From Deltaproteobacteria bacterium ADurb.Bin151 (GTDB lineage: Bacteria > Desulfobacterota > Syntrophia > Syntrophales > Smithellaceae): DNA of 62,353 nucleotides. The stretch's first letter is position 1. The number at the start of each line of letters is the position of its first letter. The position numbers were made by a program, and so were the translations under genes. The notes beneath the pieces are model-generated. The model was not told the origin of the DNA. It saw only the letters and a program-made list of their open reading frames with translations, and did no database searches. This document shows, piece after piece, positions 16,192 to 23,981 of this stretch. Location of the stretch: contig MWDG01000011.1 of assembly GCA_002070455.1 (NCBI GenBank), positions 1 through 62,353 of the forward strand. The letters run 5' to 3'.

Positions 16192-17439
16192 TTAGGCTAT
16201 GCGCCTTAAGATCAAACAGGAATTGCAACCGCCAAAGCCAAAGGCATTTTTCAGAACAAATTCCTGCTGCAGAATCCGGGGGCCTTCCGGGACACAATCA
16301 AGGGTAATTGCCGGATCCGGTTTAAAGTTAATGGTTGGCAGCAGGGTACTTTGCAGCATTCCCTGCATGGCCAGGATCGTCTCGATGGCGGATGACGCTC
16401 CCATCGCGTGACCCAGCTGCGATTTATTGGCTGACGTGGGCGGCGTTTTACTGCCGAATACATTGACAAGTGCATCTGCTTCCACTTTGTCCCCGATTTT
16501 TGTTGAAGTCGCATGAGCATTGACAGCATCAACATCTTCAGGCTTCAGACCGGCACCGGCAATCGCAAGTTCAATGCATCTTTGCACGGTTGCAAGATTG
16601 GGCGCCACAAAATGGCTGGCATCCGACGTCATTGCCGAACCGGCCATTTCAATCTTTGCTTCAAGTCCGTGGGCACGCGTAAATTCATCTGTTGCCAGAA
16701 TGATACAACCGGCCCCTTCGGACACCACAAACCCCCTGCGGTTGGCCGAGAAAGGCCGGCTGGTCTTTTCGGGGGGATCTTCGGGTTGTCCTTCTTTCGG
16801 ACGATAAGCGCCGTTCATGGTAACAAAACCGGCAAGAATGGGTTCCACCAACGGACAATCCACCGCTCCGGCAATGACCACATCCGCCAGACCAAGTTTA
16901 AGCATCATATCCCCGATAATCATGGAGGTTACACCCGTGGCACAGGCCGTGATCGTGGAACTGATGGGACCGGTGGCCCCGGTCAGAATGGAAACCTTGC
17001 CGCCAACCATGTTAATGCAGGAATTGGGATTGGCAAAGGGATGCGGCATTTTATTCTGGGCAATCATCTGGCGGTCCGCTTTTAAAACCGCATCCATGCC
17101 ACCGACGGCGGAACTGAACGTGACGGCCACACGCGGCGCGATATCTGCTGTTATTTCCAGGCCGCTCATCTTCAACGCACGGTGAACCACCAGAAGGGCG
17201 TAGGGATATATCGGTGACGTCCAGTGTGCCATTTCACGGGGCTGCAAAAACGGATAAGGCCGAATATCCAGTTCGCCCAACTGACCGGCCACACGCACGG
17301 GGAAATCGTCTTTCAGCGGAAATCTCGACAGCGGCCCGATACCGCTTTCACCCTGAACAGCTTGCCGCCACTGAATTTCCATGTCCGTTCCCAGGGGAGA
17401 TACAGCATCATAGCCCAGTATAAACGTTTTTTTTAACAC
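16192..17439 (-). CDS. Beta-ketoacyl-ACP synthase, FabF-like (first ketosynthase)
   Basis: A 415-aa ketosynthase with Cys 166 (TACATGV), His 309 (NAHATSTKIGD), Lys 339 and His 344 (ANKSQLGHAMGA), and the closing GFGGCNS motif, so it should be catalytically competent. Translation appears to begin at GTG (17439), with AAGGTG as a modest Shine-Dalgarno site. It starts the downstream half of the cluster, after a 389-bp repeat-bearing gap, so this half may have its own promoter. ATG and RBS features of the next gene suggest tight coupling (17 bp). Confidence 0.9.
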   Translation of the reverse strand: MLKKTFILGYDAVSPLGTDMEIQWRQAVQGESGIGPLSRFPLKDDFPVRVAGQLGELDIRPYPFLQPREMAHWTSPIYPYALLVVHRALKMSGLEITADIAPRVAVTFSSAVGGMDAVLKADRQMIAQNKMPHPFANPNSCINMVGGKVSILTGATGPISSTITACATGVTSMIIGDMMLKLGLADVVIAGAVDCPLVEPILAGFVTMNGAYRPKEGQPEDPPEKTSRPFSANRRGFVVSEGAGCIILATDEFTRAHGLEAKIEMAGSAMTSDASHFVAPNLATVQRCIELAIAGAGLKPEDVDAVNAHATSTKIGDKVEADALVNVFGSKTPPTSANKSQLGHAMGASSAIETILAMQGMLQSTLLPTINFKPDPAITLDCVPEGPRILQQEFVLKNAFGFGGCNSCLILRRIA

Positions 17440-17828
17440 GTCGCATGCACCTTATTTTTTCATATTATCGCCGCAAATCAACCCCGCAGCATTAAGTTTT
17501 TATCATGCAAGAGCTTGCCAAAAATATCAATTATAATTTTTTGATTTTTAAAGACAACAAAGAATGTCTTTGAGGGAGGCAAAACTGTCTAAAGGCTAGC
17601 AGCCTACAGCATTGTATCTTGTTTCCTGTCCCCTTTTGGAGGGGAAGGTTATTCACAATGTAGGGCGCGTTTGCCAAATGCGCCGCTTCGGATTGCTCGG
17701 GGAGCAATCCCTACAACAAGCACCTCCGGCACTATGTGCCACCTCCGCCGGCGGAGGACAATACGGAACTGAATCTATTTATTTTTACCTTTAATCTTGA
17801 TCCTTGTTCCTTTAACCTCAGTCTCTGT
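17440..17828. repeat. 389-bp gap with nested palindromes and a repeat shared with 58.8 kb
   Basis: No gene is supported here. Positions 17659-17715 form a nested structure: outer arms TGTAGGG / CCCTACA enclose two inner hairpins, GGCGC/GCGCC (17664-17684) and GGATTGCT/AGCAATCC (17690-17710), a three-way junction in outline. Positions 17718-17761 are a reverse-orientation relative of a repeat at 58824-58866; the shared core in the minus direction is TGTCCTCCGCYGGCGGAGG followed by TGCCGGAGGTG or a close variant. A short TAGGCT-type module (near 17590-17610) resembles the repeats at 47.7 kb. Together these look like small non-autonomous intergenic elements that inserted into the lipid cluster. 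Confidence 0.6.
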
Positions 17829-18824
17829 CTACCATGGAATCAATCGGTAGAGCTTGGCAAACATCTCGTACACTTCGATCCAGTTCTGCAGATCCCGCGT
17901 ACTGATGATATGATCACGCTTATTCACCATGATCCAGCTCATGTGCGCCGCTCCGTCCTTGCAGGTGGCGCAATCGCGTGTGGCGGACGTGCAGCAGCGA
18001 TGAACCGTCTTCAAGTCGGCCGCCCAGCGATAAAAATGAATCAGCCGGCGTACGGGTGGCTGCCGGTTATCGAGCGATTCGGTCACCGACGGACATTCAC
18101 GCCATCCAAAGCGGCGACCCAGCATCATGCCTGTAGTAATCACTTCATGATAATATTTGCTGGAAATGACTGTCTGCGGATATCTCTCCAGCATCTCGTC
18201 CATCTCCACCCGCAGGTCACGAAGCTCACCCTCATGCCAGTGAAATCCGTCAACTCCCTCATCATTGGATAAAAGCTGCAGATGCACTTTCAATCCGACA
18301 TCTGCAATTCGTTTGATGACCGGCTCAATTCTCCCCACCTGTTTGGGAGTCACGGTGTAAAGATAGTAAGTATAAGGATCCCCTTCATAATTTCTGCTGG
18401 ATATGGCAAACGTGTCTTTGCCACGAAGAATTTTTTCGTCTTCGCCGCCGCCCCACAGAGAAATCCCTACCATCATGTCAGGAAACCTATCGCGCGGCAC
18501 TTTAATCAGACCATTCGTCGCGCAATACGAAGGAATCCGTTTGTAAAAGGCTTCGACACGGTCCATGCACAGGGTCGGTTCTCCCCCGATCAGAATCGCC
18601 AGGTTCACGCCTCGGGCTTTTTCCCGATCAATAAACGCCTCCCACTTTTTCAAATCGGTTTCTTCCTGTACATGATGTTCCCCGGAAGAAAAAAAGAAGC
18701 ATCCCTTGCAGCGAAGATTGCAGCGGTTGGTCACATCATATATTGAACTGCGGATATTGAGATTGGATATCCGTTTGTAGCGTTCATACCAGAGAGGATC
18801 CAGCAGGGAACTTACCGTTTTCAT
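17829..18824 (-). CDS. Radical SAM protein with C-terminal Cys cluster (paralogue A of a pair)
   Basis: A 331-aa radical SAM enzyme. The cluster-binding CxxxCxxC is Cys 35, 39 and 42 (CNLRCKGC), set close to the N terminus after YDVTN, and a GGEPT motif follows as expected for SAM binding. The C-terminal third carries a second Cys group, CCTSATRDCATC, that could hold an auxiliary iron-sulfur centre, as in SPASM/twitch-type enzymes. The substrate is unknown. It is 44 bp downstream of its paralogue and inside the acyl-chain cluster, so an acyl-ACP or lipid substrate is a reasonable inference. No peptide precursor gene is evident beside it. Confidence 0.88.
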   Translation of the reverse strand: MKTVSSLLDPLWYERYKRISNLNIRSSIYDVTNRCNLRCKGCFFFSSGEHHVQEETDLKKWEAFIDREKARGVNLAILIGGEPTLCMDRVEAFYKRIPSYCATNGLIKVPRDRFPDMMVGISLWGGGEDEKILRGKDTFAISSRNYEGDPYTYYLYTVTPKQVGRIEPVIKRIADVGLKVHLQLLSNDEGVDGFHWHEGELRDLRVEMDEMLERYPQTVISSKYYHEVITTGMMLGRRFGWRECPSVTESLDNRQPPVRRLIHFYRWAADLKTVHRCCTSATRDCATCKDGAAHMSWIMVNKRDHIISTRDLQNWIEVYEMFAKLYRLIPW

Positions 18825-18868
18825 GATTGAAGACCTTTTGTTTCTATACCATTGCGAACTTGCATTCT

Positions 18869-19942
18869 CTACCCCTTCACCGGCGGATGAATGATTCTTT
18901 CACAGAGATTCTCACCCTTTTCATATCCCGTCACCCAAACAGCCAGATAGGTGTCTACATAGTCCAACCAGGATTTGAATGTGTCCGGATCATTGACATG
19001 GCGATACAGGCGCGCCGTAACCACAGCTGAACCGGCCGCATAATGCCGGCAGTCGGCACAATCCGTGTCCGGGACACAGCAGGCCACCGATCGATCCCAG
19101 TTTAAGTCCGTCCTGTATTGACGAAAGGAACGGCCCAGTCCGATGTCCTGCGACGGATTGCACCTGGGGTAGGAACACTCGTACAATTCATGCAATCCCG
19201 CAGGCGACGTGTGCGCAACGGCATTATACACCGAAAAAAGAACGTGCTTTGGATACCGGTTCAAAAGATCAATCATCGCCTCACGGGTGAGCTGCAGCGA
19301 CTCTTGATTGTGTCTCAGGGGTCCCTGATATCCTACGGGTGAAGAAAAAACGTTAAATGTCATCCGGCATCCGGCGTCAGCCAGCCGAGCAGCCACATCG
19401 AACACTTCATCAATGTTGTCACGTGTGAAGGTATAAACAAAAACAGCCCGTGGATCGTTGGCATAATTTTCAATCTGCCGCATAAGAAGATTTTTCGCCC
19501 GGCGCACCCGGAGACTGGTTTCATCATTCCCCCAGACGGAGATATGAATCTTATAGCCGACCAATTCCGGAATCTTTTTAAAACCGTTGGTCGCAATGCA
19601 CCCCAGCGGCATCTCGGCGTAACATGCCTCGAGCAGTTCCGGAACGAGCGACGGTTCTGCCCCTGCCAGGACAACATAGGTGATGCCCCGTACCTTTTCG
19701 GCTCTCATCATCTGCCGCCAGTCTTCAACATTGAGATTTTCGGCGGCAAACTGCTTGTCGCCTTCGTAATAGTAACAACCGTCACAGCGGATGTTACAGC
19801 GGTTGCTCATGTCGTAGGTCGATTCACGGAGAAAAAAATATTTTCGCACCTTCTCCCATCGAGTCCTGACTTCCGGAATGGCTAACAGGTCTGAAAATCT
19901 CATTCTTTCTGAAATCGCGGATGTATGGTTTTCGATGGTCAT
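18869..19942 (-). CDS. Radical SAM protein with C-terminal Cys cluster (paralogue B of a pair)
   Basis: A 357-aa relative of the next gene in the operon. Its radical SAM motif is Cys 49, 53 and 56 (CNIRCDGC), preceded by STYDMSN, and the GGEP position reads GAEPS. The C-terminal part has more Cys than its partner: CSYPRCNP, then ACCVPDTDCADC, compatible with one or two auxiliary clusters. It starts 21 bp after the ACP stop, with AAGGATT as ribosome site. The adjacency of ACP, dehydratase and radical SAM genes points to action on an ACP-bound or lipid intermediate. The reaction is unknown. Confidence 0.88.
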   Translation of the reverse strand: MTIENHTSAISERMRFSDLLAIPEVRTRWEKVRKYFFLRESTYDMSNRCNIRCDGCYYYEGDKQFAAENLNVEDWRQMMRAEKVRGITYVVLAGAEPSLVPELLEACYAEMPLGCIATNGFKKIPELVGYKIHISVWGNDETSLRVRRAKNLLMRQIENYANDPRAVFVYTFTRDNIDEVFDVAARLADAGCRMTFNVFSSPVGYQGPLRHNQESLQLTREAMIDLLNRYPKHVLFSVYNAVAHTSPAGLHELYECSYPRCNPSQDIGLGRSFRQYRTDLNWDRSVACCVPDTDCADCRHYAAGSAVVTARLYRHVNDPDTFKSWLDYVDTYLAVWVTGYEKGENLCERIIHPPVKG

Positions 19943-19963
19943 TCCAATCCTTCAACGCCCGCG

Positions 19964-20242
19964 TTATTGTTTCGCGGCAAGTTTCTCCTCTATATACGCG
20001 CAAATCAATCGCACGGTTTTTAACCGGGGATAATCATCTTCATCAATGACAATTTTGTATTCATCCTGCAAAACCAGGGCAATGGTTGCCAGATCCATAC
20101 TGTCAATGCCCAGTTCGTCCACCAGATCCATATCCGGCTTGAATGTGTCCGGAGTGACATCTTCCAGTTTAAGTTCCTCTATGATGATTTCCGCCACACG
20201 CCGCACAATGCCCTTTGATTCGGTACTTTCAGGCATTCCCAT
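19964..20242 (-). CDS. Acyl carrier protein 1 of the cluster
   Basis: A 92-aa acyl carrier protein. The phosphopantetheine attachment Ser is Ser 48 in ELGIDSMDLATI, at the start of helix II, and the rest of the four-helix pattern is present. An N-terminal extension of about 10 residues precedes the usual start. It lies 21 bp from the hotdog dehydratase gene on one side and 21 bp from the radical SAM gene on the other. It is one of two dedicated ACPs in the cluster and is clearly not identical to the second. Confidence 0.92.
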   Translation of the reverse strand: MGMPESTESKGIVRRVAEIIIEELKLEDVTPDTFKPDMDLVDELGIDSMDLATIALVLQDEYKIVIDEDDYPRLKTVRLICAYIEEKLAAKQ

Positions 20243-20263
20243 CCTCCTTTTCAGCTTTTTATC

Positions 20264-20632
20264 TTACATTTTTGCCATAGCCACAAGACCGCTGCTGACC
20301 GCATTATCTCCGACGGTTGCTTTAAAAATATAATGCACTTCGGTACTTGCAACTTCGCTGGTTATACTGATCAACAACGTGTCACCCGGGCGGACAGGAC
20401 TCGTAAACCTGATTCTTTTCAGGTGTGAAATATGCAAACTCGTGTCTCTGCTTTGTGCATCCCGCTGGATGATTTCATAAACGGCGTGAACCACCGCAAT
20501 GCCCGGTAAAATCGGCTCTCCCGGAAAATGTCCGGGAAACCAGACAGAGTTTTCAGGAACAAAAACCCGCGCTTCCAGCGCATTGGGTGCAGTGCGCCTG
20601 ACCTCACTGGGCAGATTCCATCGATCAATCAA
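20264..20632 (-). CDS. FabZ/ApeI-like hotdog dehydratase with altered catalytic Glu
   Basis: A 122-aa single-hotdog protein of the FabZ superfamily. The motif reads WFPGHFPGEPILPGIAVVHA: the catalytic His is kept (His 35), but the position of the FabZ catalytic Glu is His 49. From memory, ApeI-type dehydratases of aryl-polyene clusters also show a His at this place, so the substitution need not mean loss of activity. Translation most likely begins at TTG (20632), since GGAGGA is placed 8 bp upstream and no in-frame ATG is better. It begins a short run with ACP1 and the two radical SAM genes. Confidence 0.8.
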   Translation of the reverse strand: MIDRWNLPSEVRRTAPNALEARVFVPENSVWFPGHFPGEPILPGIAVVHAVYEIIQRDAQSRDTSLHISHLKRIRFTSPVRPGDTLLISITSEVASTEVHYIFKATVGDNAVSSGLVAMAKM

Positions 20633-20763
20633 AGAATAAATCCTCCGTCCGTTTACAATTTACGTACTTCGGTTAAGCTTATTTATTCATATATTATTGG
20701 ATAATTTGTCAATCAAAATTATTCCCGTCGGTCTATTGAAAAAAATTATTGGACAAATATCGT

Positions 20764-21579
20764 TCATATATTTGATTTTATAGTCATTATTTCCCTGCCA
20801 ATCAGCTCGGACAAGGGGACAACACAAAAGCCCCTTTCCTGAATTCCCATTAGAAGATTCTCTATTTCTTCAAATAAAACGTGATGATCCTTGTTGCGTC
20901 GCGGCGTTTTGTCATGTAGAAGAATAATATCGTCCTCTTTCAGTTTTTTCAAAATTCTCGCAGACAGATTTTTAACACGAAGATTCCCCGCATCCATCCC
21001 CCGGCGGTTGAAAGTGACGCAAAACAAACCCAACCGGTCAAGGATCGACGGCAGTTTAGGATTGATGATCCCGACAGGTGGACGAAAAGCCAGCGCGTCT
21101 ATCCCCATTTTACGCAACACCGTCTGTGCTTCATAAACTTCACGATAAAGCACAGGGTAGCTTCTCAACATAACGAAGGGATCATGATGCATAGAATGAT
21201 TGCCTATGCTATGGCCCCTCCGAATGATCTCATCAATCAGAGCCGGATATTGCGAGGCATTGAAACCAGACACAAAAAAGGTTGCCCGCACCGAATAGCG
21301 GTCAAGCAATTCAAGAATCTTCATCGTAGTGGTTTCAGAAGGACCGTCGTCAAAGGTAATTGCCACATATTTTCCCCCTGAATTGCCCCGATGAATCACA
21401 GGCCCCAAGAAGTTCGTTTGAGGATAAAAACAGGCTCCCACGCACAAGACAATATAAAAAAGCAAGAGTGCTAAGGACAGAAACGGCTGAATAAAAAAGG
21501 CGCCCGCGGCGGCAATCAGCAGAACAATTCCCGTGATATGGGCGGGACTCAAAGCTGCCTTTTGATCTTTCATAATCAT
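20764..21579 (-). CDS. Membrane-anchored polysaccharide deacetylase (NodB domain)
   Basis: A 271-aa protein. Two hydrophobic segments span roughly residues 13-50, followed by a NodB-type carbohydrate esterase 4 domain: TFDDGP at 75-80 with the catalytic and metal Asp (77, 78), HSIGNHSMHH at 123-132 with the metal His residues, FRPPVG, and the late ILLHD motif. Such enzymes remove N- or O-acetyl groups from sugars at the membrane surface. A deacetylase within a lipid cluster suggests that a glycolipid head group or wall polymer is modified, but this is an inference from position. The ATG pair at 21579 and 21573 offers two possible starts. Confidence 0.87.
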   Translation of the reverse strand: MIMKDQKAALSPAHITGIVLLIAAAGAFFIQPFLSLALLLFYIVLCVGACFYPQTNFLGPVIHRGNSGGKYVAITFDDGPSETTTMKILELLDRYSVRATFFVSGFNASQYPALIDEIIRRGHSIGNHSMHHDPFVMLRSYPVLYREVYEAQTVLRKMGIDALAFRPPVGIINPKLPSILDRLGLFCVTFNRRGMDAGNLRVKNLSARILKKLKEDDIILLHDKTPRRNKDHHVLFEEIENLLMGIQERGFCVVPLSELIGREIMTIKSNI

Positions 21580-21599
21580 AGATTATTGAATACCGATAT

Positions 21600-21752
21600 T
21601 CTGCCGAATTAGCGTGGCGTTTTAAAATACCCTGAGGGGCACACGAGTTTCAGAGGCAAGGCGCGCAAGTTCGAAGGAGTGAGGCGTATTTTTTATACGC
21701 CGCAACGACTGAAAATGAAGAGCAACGCAGCATCTGACCTTTTACGACGCCA
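21600..21752. repeat. Intergenic repeat-like element with perfect hairpin between deacetylase and radical SAM genes
   Basis: A stretch of about 150 bp with the look of a mobile intergenic element. The heart is GGCGTAT (21683-21689) paired with ATACGCC (21695-21701) around a T5 loop. On either side are motifs such as CGAAGGAGTGAGGCG and TTTTACGACGCCATCA, which I recall as typical of short repeats scattered in deltaproteobacterial genomes. I see no second copy in the window. It could attenuate transcription between the two halves of the cluster. Confidence 0.45.
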
Positions 21753-23102
21753 TCAGATCAAATATTCCCATAAGGGGCCTGTATGCCCCTTCTCATAAAG
21801 TCGGGGCAATATTCGGGTGGCCTTGCTCTCCCCCGCACCGATCAGCCAGTTCACCCGGCCATCGGCATGCGCCTCCACTTTTTTCACAATATCGACATCG
21901 GAAATAAATCGGGACCGGTAAAAGACCGGTTCAATGAGGTTCTGCGACGGGCTGATCTGACCTTCATGAACAGCCGTCTCATACAGGACCGTGTGCGGAT
22001 AAATGCGGATACCGCAAAAAAAGAAAAAAACCGCCTTTTCCAGTTGATCAACACTGTTTAATGTTTCCTGGAGCGTCTCTTCATTCTCGCCCGGGCCTCC
22101 CAGCATAAAATAATGGGCGATAAATAAACCGGCCTCCAAGGCTTTTTGATGAGCCCGAAAAACATCGGAAGCAACAAATGGTTTTTGCAGGGTATGAAGC
22201 ATCCTGTCGCACATGGACTCGGTACCGAATTCCACATGCGTCAGTCCCGCATCCGCGAGCTTTTGATAATAATCATCCGGGGGATCTGTAGGCGCGAAAA
22301 ACCCTCCCCACGGAACAGAGACACCGGCATTCTTAAACGCTTCAGCCACCAGCAGACTGTGGTCGTAGCTGGCGTTGAAAGCGGAATCCGTCATAAAAAT
22401 ATATTTTGCGCCGGCTTTCTGCAGTTCGCAGGCCTGTCTTGCAATTTCCTTCGGCTCAAAAAAGCGCATCCGGCTGCCTTCAATATGAGGATAGGTGCAG
22501 TAGCTGCAACGAAACGGACAACCTCTTTTTGTCTGCAAATTAAGCATGCCGCCGTAGGACAGGTAATATTTCGTGTGTGTGGACTCCGGATCAAACGTCC
22601 TGTGCATGGAACCGTCCCATGCCCTATAAGCAACGGAGGTAGACTGTCTGGTGACGATGCCGGAAATGGCTGTGACATCGGTTTTATCTTCCAGGGCTGC
22701 CAGCAGTTCGGGAAACCGTTCTCCTTCTCCGGCAATACCGTAATCCGCATCCAGCGCATGGATAAATTCGAGGGGGAAAACCGTATAGCCGCTGCCCCCC
22801 AGAATCAAAGGGGCTTGAGAATTGCGTCTGATCACATCCACCAGTTGCTGATAGTCGGATAGAAAACCCTTGCTGTTGATCGTATCTGTGTTGTCAATAT
22901 TGCGAATTGAAAGTCCGATATAATCGGGCGTGTAAGAACGCACCTGCTCCCCGAGTTTTTCGAGAGAGGATAATTCATTCACATCCAGAATTTTTGTTTC
23001 ATACCGGGCATTCAAAACGCCAACCACATAATCCAACCCCAGCGGATAAACCGGATAGGGTTTTTTCATCCTATTGGCGGAAATAAGCAGTACTTTCTTC
23101 AT
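21753..23102 (-). CDS. B12-binding-domain radical SAM protein of the lipid cluster
   Basis: A 449-aa class B-type radical SAM enzyme. Residues 1-140 form a cobalamin-binding-like Rossmann region (PLGLDYVVGVL, LGGSGYTVFP, GEGERFPELL), though the usual DxHxxG cobalamin His is not seen. The CxxxCxxC motif is Cys 195, 199 and 202 (CPFRCSYC), followed by an FGTES SAM-binding stretch. Enzymes of this group (BchE-, HpnP-, methylase-like) catalyse methylations, ring closures or other C-C chemistry on unreactive carbons. Its position between ACP2 and the deacetylase links it to acyl-chain synthesis. I recall similar proteins being annotated as lipid-biosynthesis B12/radical SAM proteins, but the reaction is not known. 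Confidence 0.86.
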   Translation of the reverse strand: MKKVLLISANRMKKPYPVYPLGLDYVVGVLNARYETKILDVNELSSLEKLGEQVRSYTPDYIGLSIRNIDNTDTINSKGFLSDYQQLVDVIRRNSQAPLILGGSGYTVFPLEFIHALDADYGIAGEGERFPELLAALEDKTDVTAISGIVTRQSTSVAYRAWDGSMHRTFDPESTHTKYYLSYGGMLNLQTKRGCPFRCSYCTYPHIEGSRMRFFEPKEIARQACELQKAGAKYIFMTDSAFNASYDHSLLVAEAFKNAGVSVPWGGFFAPTDPPDDYYQKLADAGLTHVEFGTESMCDRMLHTLQKPFVASDVFRAHQKALEAGLFIAHYFMLGGPGENEETLQETLNSVDQLEKAVFFFFCGIRIYPHTVLYETAVHEGQISPSQNLIEPVFYRSRFISDVDIVKKVEAHADGRVNWLIGAGESKATRILPRLYEKGHTGPLWEYLI

Positions 23103-23159
23103 GAAATCATCAGGCTCTCTATAGAAGCGAACGACTAAGTCAATCGTCTGTATCGATGG

Positions 23160-23432
23160 TTAAGCATTCGCCTTCTTTGCCTGCAGAAGGTAAGTTGCCA
23201 GTGCCCGGACGGAAGCAAACACTTTGGCGCCCAGTTCCTTGCTCTCTATTTTAACCCCATAATCCTTTTCAATCATCATGACCAGTTCGAGCACATCGAT
23301 GGAATCAATACCCGTATCGCCGCCAACCAGTGGTTCATCATCCTTAATGTCTTCAGGGGCGACATCCAGCAACCCCAGCGTCTCAATGATTTTTACTTTC
23401 AGTTCACTAATTGTTTCTTCTATTGTCCTCAT
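23160..23432 (-). CDS. Acyl carrier protein 2 of the cluster
   Basis: A 90-aa acyl carrier protein with the phosphopantetheine Ser at position 44 in GDTGIDSIDVLELV. The ATG at 23432 is preferred because GAGGTGG lies just upstream. A TTG 12 bases earlier would extend the protein by four residues and would place the ribosome site inside the gene. It differs from ACP1 throughout, so the two carriers probably serve different partners or stages. It is 57 bp upstream of the B12/radical SAM gene. Confidence 0.92.
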   Translation of the reverse strand: MRTIEETISELKVKIIETLGLLDVAPEDIKDDEPLVGGDTGIDSIDVLELVMMIEKDYGVKIESKELGAKVFASVRALATYLLQAKKANA

Positions 23433-23474
23433 GCACCACCTCAATATGTTTAATCAGCGTTGTAACGCCGCAGG

Positions 23475-23873
23475 TTAACATCCTTTGTCACTTGAACCGG
23501 ATTCAGAAAGCATCCGGACATCATCGCCAAGAATTTTCTCCAGCACAACCCGTACCATCCATCGGCAAAAAACATGAACATACGTTTTCCCTGCCATCCT
23601 GATGCCGATGATGAAGATAATCGTGGAGATCGCGTAAATCAACGGGCCACCGATGACAGCCACCAGCGGTTTTTTTGCCCAGACGGCGATGATGCCCATG
23701 GCAACGACAGCCGGCAACCCGATGATGTAACTGAACCCGATCATGATCAGGCCGGCGATCATTGAGGGCGTAGGCTTCTCCCGAATGGCCTTCAGATCGG
23801 CTTGATCCTCAATAGCGGTTTTGCAATATTTCTTACGGGCCAAATAAAGAGCCGTTCTTTTAACAATGTTCAA
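23475..23873 (-). CDS. Small integral membrane protein of the lipid cluster
   Basis: A 132-aa protein with three hydrophobic segments between about residues 37 and 95, cytosolic-looking charged ends, and no recognised domain. The start seems to be TTG at 23873, with GGGAGAG close upstream. It lies between fabA and ACP2 in the same direction. It may anchor the biosynthetic complex to the membrane or help handle the product. This is speculation from topology and context. Confidence 0.6.
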   Translation of the reverse strand: MNIVKRTALYLARKKYCKTAIEDQADLKAIREKPTPSMIAGLIMIGFSYIIGLPAVVAMGIIAVWAKKPLVAVIGGPLIYAISTIIFIIGIRMAGKTYVHVFCRWMVRVVLEKILGDDVRMLSESGSSDKGC

Positions 23874-23981
23874 AAACTCTCCCTGCCAGAAAAGTTATAA
23901 AAAAACCGAGAGATCATAGCTTCAATCGGGAACGATTTTCAATATTTTTTTGCCTGTAAAAACAACGTACAGGTTTCTTCT

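Noticed and set aside
14909..17439. Ketosynthase/chain-length-factor pair as in type II polyketide synthases
   Set aside because: Both proteins keep the active-site Cys, His, Lys and His, so neither is a Cys-less chain-length factor.
17612..17794. 60-codon plus-strand frame in the ketosynthase/radical SAM gap
   Set aside because: It lies entirely in palindromic and repeat sequence and has no homologous look; repeats explain the open frame.
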